A stretch of DNA of 64,000 bases from Isochrysis galbana. Its lineage: Eukaryota; Haptophyta; Isochrysidales; Isochrysidaceae. This document shows positions 30,660-40,508 of the stretch, in pieces. Below the pieces are notes generated by a model. The model made no database searches, was not told the DNA's origin, and worked only from the letters and a program-made list of their open reading frames with translations. The number at the start of each line of letters is the position of its first letter. The stretch's first letter is position 1. The stretch spans positions 10,489,072-10,553,071 of the forward strand of contig CM030931.1 of assembly GCA_018136815.1 (NCBI GenBank), written 5' to 3'. Both the position numbers and the translations under genes were made by a program.

Positions 30660-32060
30660 TTGCTTTTCGTGTGCTTTGTATATTTCAGCCGGCTGTTGTA
30701 TTCCTCGCGAAATGTCTAGACGTCTTCATGCGCCTCATCGTATCTCGTTATGGAGTCCCTCGCCAACTTCGAACCGACGCCGGCTCGAATCTTTGCTCTC
30801 GATTAGTGGACCTAATTCTCAAAGCGACCGGCACGGACTTGAGCACTACTGAAGCCTATCGCCACGAAGGCGTAGGGCTAGTGGAAAGAGCTCAATCAAC
30901 AAACTCTCCTCACGATGACTCGAGTCTCCAATGAAGGCGGCGCCCATTGGGTCGCTCACCTTCCGTTTCTTCTCATGTCTATGCGAGCGACCGCCGGTCG
31001 CGTCGTACCCAAGTCACCCGCGGCTATCTTGTTTGGTCGGGAGCTTCGTCTTCCTGCTCAACTTGCTGACCCTGCTCCTGTTCTCGAGTTGCTTCCATCT
31101 CGACCTCCATGCGATGCTGTCACCTACGCCACCGAGCTCAATAAGAAGCTTCTCGAGTCGTGGCGTTCCGCCCTCGAAAGTACTCAAGAAGCCCAACGTG
31201 AATCGATGCGCTCTGCCTCTCAAAAGTCTAAACTCGGTGTCACCTTCAAACCAGGAGACAGAGTTTGTCGTCGAATCGTCGAATCCCTGGCCACGCCAAC
31301 AAACTTCAATATCTCTACTCCGGTCCCTACCGAGTAGAAGAAGCCGTCTCGGCCACTCGCTACCGTCTACGCGATCTCGAAAATCGTCAAGTCAAGGATG
31401 AAGTTCACATTTCCAATCTTCGTCCGTACTTCACCGTCACCGATTCGTCTCCGCTCGCTGAAGCTGAAGATGAGTACTTGGTCGAAGAGTTACTCGATCG
31501 CAAGGGCGATGGAGTTTCACTCAAGTATCTCGTCAAATGGCGCGGCTATCCTCGTTCTGAAGCTACTTGGGAGTCTCGAGTTGAGTTGCTTCGGCGTTGT
31601 GCTGATCTAGTTGAGTCGTACGACGCCACTTTTGACAACCGTCCGGTTCAACCTCTGGCTCTCTCCAATTCAAACTCCTCTTCAAGTCCAAGTTCAAGTT
31701 CCCAATCCAATCAAGCACCACATCATATTCAAGAGACAAGTCGTACTCCTCCTGATCTGCCTTCGAGTCGTACTCGTTCCCGTTCACGTTCGTAGCGCTA
31801 AGTTGACCGGAAGTGGATGATTAGCGTCGCGTCAGCGCCTGACCCAGCGCAACTGCCCGAGCAAAACTCCTGTAAAAGGGAGAACGTGGTAGGACGTGAC
31901 GTACGAAATCGGGGGCCGCCGCGCTAAGCTGCCGATTTTGTGCTCGCTTTGGATCCATGGGTTAATCCTCCTCTTCTAGGTCTCTCGTCTCGTATGGTTA
32001 AATGAACTCTCTTGGCTCGACATCGGGAGACGTCTCGATTTAAGTCGGGGGGTGTTGTAT
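30660..32060 (+). mobile_element. Ty3/gypsy chromovirus relic, 3' half
   Basis: A fossil LTR retrotransposon. It keeps the end of the integrase core, the GPY-type region (LYSGPYRVEEAVSATRYRLR), a chromodomain (LKYLVKWRGYPRSEATWESR) and a Ser-rich tail ending about 31795. A purine tract (gtcggggggtg, 32044-32054) then precedes a plausible 3' LTR start tgttgtattc. The left part of the element (gag, protease, RT, RNase H) is absent. It is broken, with a few breaks in the integrase part. The chromodomain places it with chromoviruses. Moderate age: motifs are still easily read. Confidence 0.8.
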
Positions 32061-32289
32061 TCCTGCCCATCTGAAGGCTGTAGGCATGAATATTCGTGTA
32101 AGGTACGCGCTCATAATTACAATTGAACAGTTCCCCGTGTTGCCACTGACGCACAAGACACACAGATTCGGATTCCCCATGGTCTCAAGTCGAGTCAACG
32201 AGTCAATACAAGCCAAGCACGCGCCTGAGCCCCCCCCAGTCGCCTGCCACCACCTCCCACAAGCCTCCTTCCACACTTCCGCGCCCTCC

Positions 32290-32450
32290 GTGCTTCATGC
32301 GTCGTGCGTCGATCACCATGCCCGTAGTCACCCCCGAGGAAAGCTCCATGAGCTCCCCGCAAGAACCGCATTCCGCGCTAGCTGCCGGCGCGCCCTCGCA
32401 GGCAATCTCCAAGAGTGAGATCAGCCTTGCTCTGACACCGGCAGGCCGTC
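32290..32450 (+). mobile_element. Retroelement leader and ORF start, 'ALAAGA' type, copy
   Basis: Near-duplicate of 6225-6400 (cgtcgtgcgtcgatcaccATGCCCG). It abuts, tail first, the truncated end of the LINE at 32448. The ORF start reads MPVVTPEESSMSSPQEPHSA, then ALAAGAPSQAISKSE. Confidence 0.55.
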
Positions 32451-33340
32451 CGGGCCCGCGCTCTTGCCAGGTCCTATGTCTCTTATGGCTTGTATCGTTT
32501 CTTCAACGTCGATGCGGCCTTCCATGCGGCATTTTTCCAAGTCGCTGAGAGGCCGGTGGCTTGGAATTGTTGCATGCAGTCTTCGTTGACTGAGATGTGC
32601 CAAGGTCCCCTCGATGAGCGGGCCCAGAAGTCCGGCTCGGGGTCCACACCCTCAAGCTCGAGCAAGAGTTCGACAATGGCCGCATAGACCGTCGTGTCGA
32701 GTAGCACTAGGTCGCCCGCTTGGGTGAAGGACATTTCGTAGGTGGCGTCAGAGTCTGCTTGCTGATCTTCATTCTCTGATTCTGGGTCCTGAGGGACAGG
32801 CCCGTGGGGAGCAGGGGTCAGTCGTGTCGCGGGCTGTCGTGCATGGAGGTGTAGCGGCTCAGGTTGTCTTGAGGGTCCTGGTGTAGGTGTGGGTGTTGGC
32901 TTCCTCTCCCTGTGTGGACAAAGATGCATGAACCATTTGTGTGTCAGACAGATTGTCAGGATGTTGTGCCCATAAGGGCCACCCGGCCGCGGGCCGCGCC
33001 GCCGAGGCGGCGCGACCCTCGTCGGGGTGGGAGTGGCCTTTGCCATAAGGCATGCCCTGTGGAGTGCAGGACCCTCCTGCCTGTTGCTGTCTCTCAGAGT
33101 CTTGCGGTCTGCTGTCCCCCATGGGGGGGGCCAGCATGGCTGCTGTGCATGGTGTGGCCGAGGCCACGGGCCGTGTGGCGCGACCGGGGTCGCGCGCACC
33201 TGTTCGGCCTCTGAGGGCGGACGCGGCCGCTTTGCCAGCGACAGGTCCATGTGGGCAGGGGGGCCGCCCTCGGCGGGGGGCCCGAAGGAGAGGGGAGTCG
33301 CGGCGGCGCGCTCCATCGCGTCTAAGTATAAACTTAGTTG
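32448..33340 (-). mobile_element. MERAA LINE, 5' end with ORF1 and start of reverse transcriptase
   Basis: Best copy of this LINE. The minus strand starts CAACTAAGTTTATACTTAGA and the ATG follows at 33316, 24 bases from the end. A 277-residue frame begins MERAAATPLSFGPPAEGGPP and includes DPESENEDQQADSDATYEMS and LLDTTVYAAIVELLLELEGV. In another frame, 32603-32448 reads IDVEETIQAIRDIGPGKSAG then PDGLP, the start of a non-LTR reverse transcriptase (gKa.GpDGlp). The copy is cut at about 32448 by the neighbouring element. So the MERAA protein is the ORF1 or N-terminal extension of a LINE with almost no 5' leader. Confidence 0.75.
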
Positions 33341-33528
33341 ACACGTTAGTAGTTATAAATCATTATTCGACCGCCCTAGCATTTGGCCAAAGGCTCAAAG
33401 TCAGAGTAGTCTCACCATATCCTGACCAAAGACCTAACACATGGCGAAGAGGTCTACAGCCATAAAACCATTAACCTACACCGAATCAATCAGACACATT
33501 CTCCATCTGGTCTAGATGGGTCAGGGCC

Positions 33529-34431
33529 TCAGGGCACCATATCATACAGCGTTTTAATCTTGTCCTTGTGGCCGTGTTGTGATACTCCAAACAATTCAAG
33601 GCTCTTGACCTGATTCGTCTTGCTAGGAGCCCTCCACCCGATTTCCTGAGATGCTGTGACAGGGGCGCGGTATTTCTGGCGCGGGTCGAGGCCATCGATG
33701 GTGCAGGCGTCACCAAGTGTCTGGAAATGGTTGGATCGCATCAAATTGACCGCCTACATGACATGAGGTTGAGGATTGGTCGGAGTACCCCGAATGCATT
33801 ATCACCGTGCGATCGAGCAGGTCCGCTGGATCCACGCACCGTCCGATCCGTGACGCCTTTCGTATCGTCGTTCACGCACACGTGGGTGTAATGGCTTCCT
33901 TGTTTGACCACACATGGTTTCACCTCTGTCACTGGTTTTGTCTGCATTGAGGCATGGAAGGGCAGCCTTGGTCACACGACGATCGCAGAAACCGAAGTTT
34001 GCTTGCCCACTAGTGGCTACGCATAAAGAAGAGCATTGCACCTGCCAGCTTAGAGACGACATTGTTGCGCGCGAGTTCTGCTCACTCATGGCAGCAGCCA
34101 TGCCCTCCTCAGAGTTGTCCGGTACTCTTTTCTGCAGACGAGGGTAGCGCAGTTGAATTAGTGGTAGTTGTTGCCGGACGCGTAAGCCCAACCTCAGCGC
34201 ATGGCTAGTGCTCCAAAGAGTGGCGCCGCACACCCGTGCATTCGTGTACGTGCCCCCTTTGGAAGCATATTTGACTGAGATCTCACAAAAGCCGCGTGGT
34301 GGCGCTGCCGGCTTTTCGGCAAGGAAGCCCCAATTCTTCTTCCACTCCGCTGCACTGTCGAGCTCTTTCTTCATCTGGTCGCGGTAGATCTCAAGCGCGT
34401 GCACCTCATTCGTCACGTCGGCCTTTGCCAT
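33529..34431 (-). CDS. LLC1/CIMIP1 (C20orf85)-like ciliary microtubule protein, four exons
   Basis: Exons (minus): 34431-34234, 34131-34042, 33941-33840, 33753-33529; all introns are GT-AG and phase 0, giving 204 residues. It starts MAKADVTNEVHALEIYRDQM; EWKKNWGFLAEKPAAPP near residues 29-45 matches the 'W..kWGFL' motif of the LLC1 family, and the last exon has PVTASQEIGWRAP, matching the family's 'TTsqeIGWR' block. Family members sit inside or on ciliary microtubules in animals. This supports a flagellated host. Assignment rests on two short motifs recalled from the family, so treat the name as likely, not proven; the exon structure itself is well supported by phase and splice sites. Confidence 0.7.
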
Positions 34432-34770
34432 GGCTGCTCTGTTGGTCACCGCACGGGCAGAGGTCCCACGATCGAGAGTGAGGGGGATTAGAGTGGAGGA
34501 GGGGCGACCGCACGATCGACGGCCGCCGTTTCCGGAGCAGAAGGGCGAAACGGAACGTTTTGTTTTTCTGACGACCTGCACCCTGCAGAAGACCACAAGA
34601 CCACGGCACCACGGCGCTACCGGCTTTCCGGCTTTTGGGCAAGGATGACGAACTACCCGCCCCCGGGCCCCGGGACACTACTGACTACTGCCATCTGCCA
34701 TCGCCTGTATCCCTAACTCCCCTTTCTGCTCCCCCCCTTCGTTCCTCTTGTCTCTTGTTGTTCGGTGTCT

Positions 34771-34982
34771 GCCTTTGCCTTTGCCTTTGCCTTTGCCTTT
34801 GCCTTTGCCTTTGCCTTTGCCTTTGCCTTTGCCTTTGCCTTTGCCTTTGCCTTTGCCTTTGCCTTTGCCTTTGCCTTTGCCTTTGCCTTTGCCTTTGCCT
34901 TTGCCTTTGCCTTTGCCTTTGCCTTTGCCTTTGCCTTTGCCTTTGCCTTTGCCTTTGCCTTTGCCTTTGCCTTTGCCTTTGC
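34771..34982 (+). repeat. Microsatellite (GCCTTT)35
   Basis: About 35 perfect copies of GCCTTT without interruption. All six frames stay open (Leu-Pro, Phe-Ala, Cys-Leu on one strand; Lys-Gly, Gln-Arg on the other), so long open frames here are artefacts. Confidence 0.95.
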
Positions 34983-35025
34983 ACGTTGAGCTTCTGCGCT
35001 TGCTTGTGCCTGTGCACAACTTTAG

Positions 35026-35304
35026 GGCGGTCAAACAGGGCTTTTAACTTTTAAGTGTGAAAATTCACCAAGTCAAGATTGAGGTTTTATCACAAGATCT
35101 TATGGTGTGCTGTGTGCTACTGGCTACTGCTACTGGTAATGGTAATGGTAATGGGTAATGGGGCTATACGCTATACTGGGCAGAATGTATAAAATGTGAG
35201 AAAAATATGAAATATGCACATTTTCGACGCCAACGCACAGACCCGAAAACGTTTTCGCGCTCGTGCGAAATTGAAGTCGACCACGAAAGAGCATCAGAGG
35301 TGGC
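35026..35304. other. Unassigned, with end motif
   Basis: 35026 gggcggtcaaacagggctttt is the inverted form of 40233-40262. taatgg repeats at 35136-35160. Confidence 0.4.
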
Positions 35305-35796
35305 TAGGGGTAAGCACAAGTATCCCTCAAAAGACGCCCAAATATCCATGCAAAATATCTACGATATACGATATATCCATTGGGAAAAAAATCTTCTTAA
35401 AAATCTCCGCTACGTGTGCGACATGAGGCAACGGAGGGGGGCGGCTGGCGACAGGAGGGAGATGGGAAGGGAGCGGCTCAAGACGTCTTGGGATACACCT
35501 GTGGCAGGTATCCTCGGGGCGCAGTTGCTTATTTCTCGAGAACCGCTCGCGGCGTGAGCTGGTAAGGGCCGTTCTTCTTCTTTGACGAGAGGTTCCTCCC
35601 CCCCCCCCCGGTGCTTTTTCCCGGAGAGTCGGCCGGCGTCGACCGGTCCGCCTCAATGGGTTTTCCCCCATTTTAACTTGTGGGGAGTTAGAATGGGAGC
35701 CGGGGGCATGCGAGGGGGGAGATTTGGAGGGGTGCATAGGTGTATGTATCTGTGTCAACAGCACGCGCCAAGCAATAGGGGTAAGCACAAGTATCC
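35305..35796 (+). mobile_element. 450-base insertion with family D body, flanked by 21-base direct repeats
   Basis: 35305-35325 equals 35776-35796 (taggggtaagcacaagtatc + c). Between them, 35428-35770 matches the 3' half of family D (46480-46800 and 61880-62200). The last ~90 bases of the family D consensus are missing, and the first 100 bases inside the repeat are AT-rich and unrelated. Reads as a 5'- and 3'-altered retroposon with target duplication. Confidence 0.55.
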
Positions 35797-36289
35797 GGAT
35801 ATTTGTCTTGGATATTTGGGTGGATTTGCTCCACATAGATATCTCTAGATATTTTAGGGATATTTGGGCTCTTGCTGGGATATCTATACGGGTTATTTGG
35901 GTTATAGAATAACAGTAAACATGTTTAACTGTAGTTAGCTCCATAGTTAAATTAAATTTTTAACAAATTTTTATGGGTCGCGGCGCGGCAAAGGAACGGG
36001 ACTAGCGCTCACTCAAGACAGGACACCCTGCCGCGGCAAGCGCAAGCACCCTTCCCCCCTTATGCCACCCAGCTCTTCACTAGCTTTCTACCTGCGCTAG
36101 CCAGAGCGCCCCTCCCTCCACACTCAGACAGCCCCCTACGCCAGGATCCTGTTCTGGTCTCGCAGGCAAGGGGGCCTAATGGGAGGGAGAGGAGAAACTC
36201 CTCAGAGAGGAGCTGTGGGGAAGGAGATGTCTGAGTGGGGGCGCTATACCCTTGCGCTAGGCATGGGCAGCGACGCCGCCTCAAGACAT

Positions 36290-37120
36290 CTCCTCCCTCT
36301 TGTCTTGAGTCAACTTGAGTCGAAATTTTTGGTGCTTGAAACAGAGGGCAAGGGGGTTTGTGCTTCTTGGGTTAGTTGTAGTTGGAAGAGGGAGTGGGAG
36401 AGGGAGTGAAGTGTTGGAAGAGGGCCCAAGGCAGGGCACTGAGTTGTAGGTAATTGTGGCCCACAAGAGTGGGGTGAAAACGTGAAGTGTATCAACAAGG
36501 GTCTTGAGTTGAAATTTTTGGTGCTTTGAACAGAGGGCGAGGGGGTTCGTGCTGTTTGGGTTGGTTCTAGAGGGAAGGGAGAGTAGGAGAGGGAGTCAAG
36601 TGTTGAAGGAGGGCCCAAGGCAGGGCACTGAGTTGTAGGTTCTTGTGGCCCACAGGAGTGGGGTGAAAACGAGAAGTGAGTTAACATGTTGAAAAACAGA
36701 GGCTTAGGGTGCTCTCTGTAGGAGATTGATGGTTGTGAAGTGCCCTCCCATGTTGGGTGCACTGATGGTAGAGGTTTCCACCATGGGGAGGGCAGCTGAG
36801 CTGCCCTCCCACATGAGGTGCTCTTGGGGTGGGAGGGTTTCCCACTGTTGGAGGGGGTCTCAAAGACCCCCTGCATGCTACGCAGAGCCATGGGGGCAAC
36901 CTGTTCGGTGCCAGTGCTCGCCACCCCGCGCGCTTGCGCGGGCGTGGTTTGGATGGGCTGGATGGGCTCTGAGAGGGCTTTCTGACGAGCCGCCTCGGGC
37001 GGCATGGGGCGTCCCAGGTGGGGCGCGGTGGCGAGGGTCGCCTGGGGCTCGGGAGCGGTCGCGGCACGCTCCATAGTTCAAACTATAACAATAGTTTCTA
37101 GTTAGCTCCATAGTTAGTTG
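36290..37120 (-). mobile_element. MERAA-like element E with 63-residue tandem repeats
   Basis: Minus strand. The head variant caactaactatggagc is at 37120, and an ATG at 37074 opens MERAATAPEPQATLATAPHL, in frame to a stop at 36310 (254 residues). The C-terminal half holds two copies of a 63-residue unit (SFSPHSCGPQEPTTQCPALG; FTFSPHSCGPQLPTTQCPAL), a 189-base tandem repeat in DNA. The same unit recurs at 63690-64000. Only the MERAA start is shared with the LINE at 33.3 kb. 35797-36289: no gene seen; AT-rich ggatattt motifs on the left. Confidence 0.6.
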
Positions 37121-37276
37121 CCGTTTCGCCCGCAAGGCTTGCTTGCGCAAGGTGCTGGCAAGCCCGCCCATGCTCTACGACCTTGGTTAGGTGCCTATTA
37201 ATAGCTTATAACTAGGTTTGGCGCCCACAGCTATCTAGATAGATGCAAATAGTGGCCTAGCGCTATATCTAGCTAG

Positions 37277-37651
37277 ATGCTAGATATAGATAGAGGTCGT
37301 TTGCCTTCATTTGGTACCCCTCGTTTCCAAATACGCGATGCGGGGCCACCACGAGGGAGTCCCAATCCTAGGGGTGGGAGGGCGAGGGAGGGTGAAGGCG
37401 CGGGGGCGGAGCTCCGTTGGTCCATCGTTCCGCGGCGGGGGCTGGAGGGTCCGCTGGACATCGACATTGTGCAGATGGTCGTGGACGCTGGCCACCGGCG
37501 GCGTGGACTCGGCACTCGTTTCTGCATCAGCCTGGCCTTTCTCGTCGCCGATGTGTTCGGGAGGGGTGTGTACTTGGAGCAGTGCATCACGCCCTCGAGG
37601 GTGTTGAGCTCGACCGGTGCGTTGAACGCGAGTGCCTCGTGCAGGAAGTAG
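37277..37651 (+). CDS. Possible GNAT-type acetyltransferase fragment
   Basis: The open frame contains IDIVQMVVDAGHRRRGLGTR then FGRGVYLEQC, resembling motif A of GNAT acetyltransferases (R/Q-x-x-G-x-G for acetyl-CoA pyrophosphate) followed by the helix. The opposite strand is also open and also reads protein-like, so the call is weak. The first 60 bases belong to a dispersed repeat shared with 7015-7066, so this is more likely cargo or debris of a mobile element than a host gene. Confidence 0.3.
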   Translation: MLDIDRGRLPSFGTPRFQIRDAGPPRGSPNPRGGRAREGEGAGAELRWSIVPRRGLEGPLDIDIVQMVVDAGHRRRGLGTRFCISLAFLVADVFGRGVYLEQCITPSRVLSSTGALNASASCRK

Positions 37652-38003
37652 GCGTAGTGCGTGGCGTTGGGCGCGTAGAAGGAGATCGGTTGGTCCGAGA
37701 TCGCGCTCCTCCAGAAGAGGTAGGAGAGGGAGAGTGCATCCTTGAGGTCGAGGCAGTCGCCGACGGCCACCGCGCCCGAGGGCTGGTAGAAGATGAGATC
37801 GCGCGCGGGGGGGCAGAGGAAGGAGGCGGGTGGGGTGGGAGGGCTTTTTTTGTCACATCCCTCCCGTCTATTTAGGTATACAATTTCTGTTGACTAAAAG
37901 TGGCGAATCTAATCTCTTTATTTATTACTCTTCTTAACACGTGATCGCTATTAAAATCTATGGCGTCAAAGTGGACTCTATAGAAGTCTGTCAGTATGTA
38001 TCT
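37652..38003. other. Unassigned
   Basis: Right half AT-rich; probably the 3' untranslated tail of the LINE fragment that lies to its right on the minus strand (aataaataaagag near 37915, reverse strand). Confidence 0.4.
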
Positions 38004-38530
38004 CTACGCTAGAAGGTATAGTATCTCTCTTGAGTGTGATGAAGGTGTGTCTGGCATAATAAAGAGCCTTGCTTTCGTAAGCGCGGCGGGGCTAAGTTGG
38101 GCGGTGGAATTCGTGGGGTCGTCAGTTATATGTATATAGTGTATTGTTTCGAAGATGTTGTCGAGTGCCGGGCATAAACCTAGATGCGTTGATGACTCCG
38201 GCCATTGCTTGCAAAGGCGACACTCGGGGTCTCGGTCTCGGCCCGGGAATCGGTTGTATGTATGTGCCAATCCGGCGATGAGTTATGTGTTGGAAGTGCA
38301 TATGTGTCTCTGGTGGTGACCAATGATGAGGTGTATATACGGGCAAAGTGTTTCCACGTGTCTGAGTCTACTGGGAGCCTATCCTCCCATCTCGCGGGGC
38401 CGGCTTGGGTTCGGGTTTTCTTGTGTAGTTTCTGTAATGGCATAGTTATGTGGTGTACATCGGTCTTGTCGAGGGGCGTGACTCCATCTATGGTGTACTC
38501 CTCTCTCCTCCGGTAACGGGAATTCTAGTA
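38004..38530 (-). mobile_element. LINE C-terminal fragment with zinc-knuckle motif
   Basis: Minus strand, two overlapping frames that join only by a frameshift near 38270: the first reads RTQAGPARWEDRLPVDSDTW, the second FPGRDRDPECRLCKQWPESS then THLGLCPAL. The C-x2-C ... H-x4-C knuckle near the C-terminus is standard for many LINE ORF2 proteins. The stop at 38004 is followed by an A-rich tail region. Confidence 0.7.
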
Positions 38531-39100
38531 TCCTGTTCCCCTTGCTTGAATCCGTCTCCCCATTTCGGTGGAGGATTGTCGTCTAGGTCCGGAGGTGTGC
38601 CTTCCAGTTGGTGACGGATCCGAGGTTACCACCACCTCAGATAGGAGCAGAAGGGACGGAAGGGAAGCGGCGAGAGGCGCGGCGGAGGTCAGGGACAGGC
38701 TCATGACGGGCTCACCCGCCTCCAGAAGTGGCAGGGAGGCGGGTTTGGGAGAGGCAGGGCGAGGCGACGAAGCAGACATAACGAGGGCGAGAGCGGGGCG
38801 AGTGAGAGTGCGAACGACGGTTGTTGAGGGATGTGTTGTAGAGTGAGTGTTGTTGATGATAACAAGGGCGCGGGGGTAGGCTAACCGTTGGGGAAAAACC
38901 CACGACGAGGAACACCTGCGAGGACGAGCGCGGGGAAAAACCGCGGCAAGGAGGGACCCAGGACCCAGGCGATCGCAAAGCAAAAGGACCAGGTGTGGGA
39001 ATCAGGACGCCCGGGCCACAAGGAGGCGCAAACAGGCAAGGAGCGAGTGATGAGTTACGAGTGACGAGCGGCGCGTATAACGCCTATCGAGTAAAGAACG
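38531..39100 (-). mobile_element. Possible 5' leader and ORF start joined to the LINE tail
   Basis: On the minus strand a CT-rich leader precedes an ATG at 38779 (MSASSPRPASPKPASLPLLE) and an 84-residue frame that runs into the LINE fragment. This may be the same element with its middle deleted, or two elements side by side. No domain. Confidence 0.35.
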
Positions 39101-40035
39101 ACTAACGAGTAAAGTCAAAGGCCGCGGACGAGGTCGATCGCGAATGCGACAGTTGGTCACCTATGATCGGGGTGCCTATGTAAGACAATTCTGTCGATCC
39201 TTTTGTTTTAGAAGTCGTCTGCGTTCCTATGCCCCCCTTGTACTGTAGGCTATTCACGGTCGCGCAAAATCCTACATTCGCCTTCTTTGCCCTCGCTTCC
39301 TTGCCTCCTTTGTCGCCTCCCTTGTCGCCTGCTTTGTCCCTCGCCTGGCTTACCGCCGACGGAGGTGTTAAACATGGGTTAACACCCTTGGCCCTTGGGA
39401 TTGTGGTGTTCAACAATGTGGTTGAACACCTAGTTTAACGTTAAAGCCCTGTGGCTGGGGGAGTGGAGTGGCTGTGGCTGTGGCTGAGGCTTGTGATTCA
39501 AAAGGTTGTTGAGGCATGGGACAGGGCCCTCCAGGAGCGACCGTGCTCACGGGGGGCTGAGCACAGGGAGCACTGGGGCTGGAGGGAGGCATGGCACCGG
39601 CGGGACCACCGCTCACACGAGCATGGGGCGACGGCGGACGAGAGAGCTCGCCCAGAGCCTCTGGGAGTGCGGCCATGGGCGCGACTCTCGGAAACTCTGG
39701 GACAAGAGAAAACGCGGGAAACACACGAAGGCGCGCGCAAGGAAAGAAAGGGGGCGCACACATGAGAAAACAAGGGAGGGGGATCGAGAGCGAGAGCGAT
39801 CACCCCTATCCTAACACACGGGGGGAAGAGAGGAAGATCGGGATCGGAGGATCCCGATCGGACGGAGAGGATGCAACCCGAAGGGAGAAACCAAAACGCG
39901 CGAAGGCGGGAAAACAAGGAGAGAGAGAGGGCCTCTCTTTGGGAAACCTAAAGGGCGGCTCTCCCCCTAACCACAACAAGTCCAGGCCCTGATCGGGCAG
40001 GAATCAAATGCCAAATGTTAGCTTAGGCTTAGGTA
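39101..40035. other. Unassigned GC-rich stretch
   Basis: 39120-39150 shares ggtcgatcgcgaatgcgaca with 48451-48475. No gene I can support; open frames on both strands between 39450 and 39900 look like composition effects. Confidence 0.4.
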
Positions 40036-40059
40036 TCAAGGAACCGATCCCCCCGCGGG

Positions 40060-40275
40060 CGCGACCGCCGATTCTTTACGGGTAGAGCGTGAGCGCGCGT
40101 GACGGAGGGTGAGAGAGGAGGATCGAATCGCGCCATTTCTTGGCGAAGATTTTCGTGGTGGCAGGTGGCCCCCCCTGAAGGTTTTGATTGGGCATCGCGC
40201 CACAGTCAAAAAATACAACACAAGCCCCTTCCAAATAGTTAAAAAGCCCCTGTTTGACCGCCCACATATACCTAC
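40060..40275 (+). repeat. Dispersed repeat H, copy 2
   Basis: cgaccgccgattctttacgg ... tggcgaagattttcgtggtgg ... catcgcgccacagtcaaaaaa, reverse complement of 8705-8780 in its core, ending in the tgtttgaccgccc motif. 40276-40508: no feature recognised. Confidence 0.6.
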
Positions 40276-40508
40276 CAATCATAAGGTTAGTAGGCTTTGA
40301 GAATAGCGTAGCAAGTAGCCGGCATCGTGCATCTTCGCAGAGTTTTCAATGCGATTGGCGATTGGTGCTTGCACAGATTATTAACAGCTTTGTCGCAAAC
40401 GCTAACAAACGCGCCGACTGGCAGTGCATGCGTACAAGGCATTGGACCCAAGCTCATACGAGCAAAGAGCGCACCCTGAAGAGCAGTCGAAAGTATAATC
40501 GGCTGGAT

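Noticed and set aside
34678-35054. Six long open frames of Leu-Pro, Phe-Ala, Cys-Leu, Lys-Gly and Gln-Arg
   Set aside because: They are all readings of the (GCCTTT)35 microsatellite, which has no stop in any frame.
37273-37875. Minus-strand frame with DLKDALSLSYLFWRSAISDQ as a host gene
   Set aside because: Competes with a GNAT-like plus-strand frame in the same DNA, starts next to a dispersed repeat, and neither can be proven.
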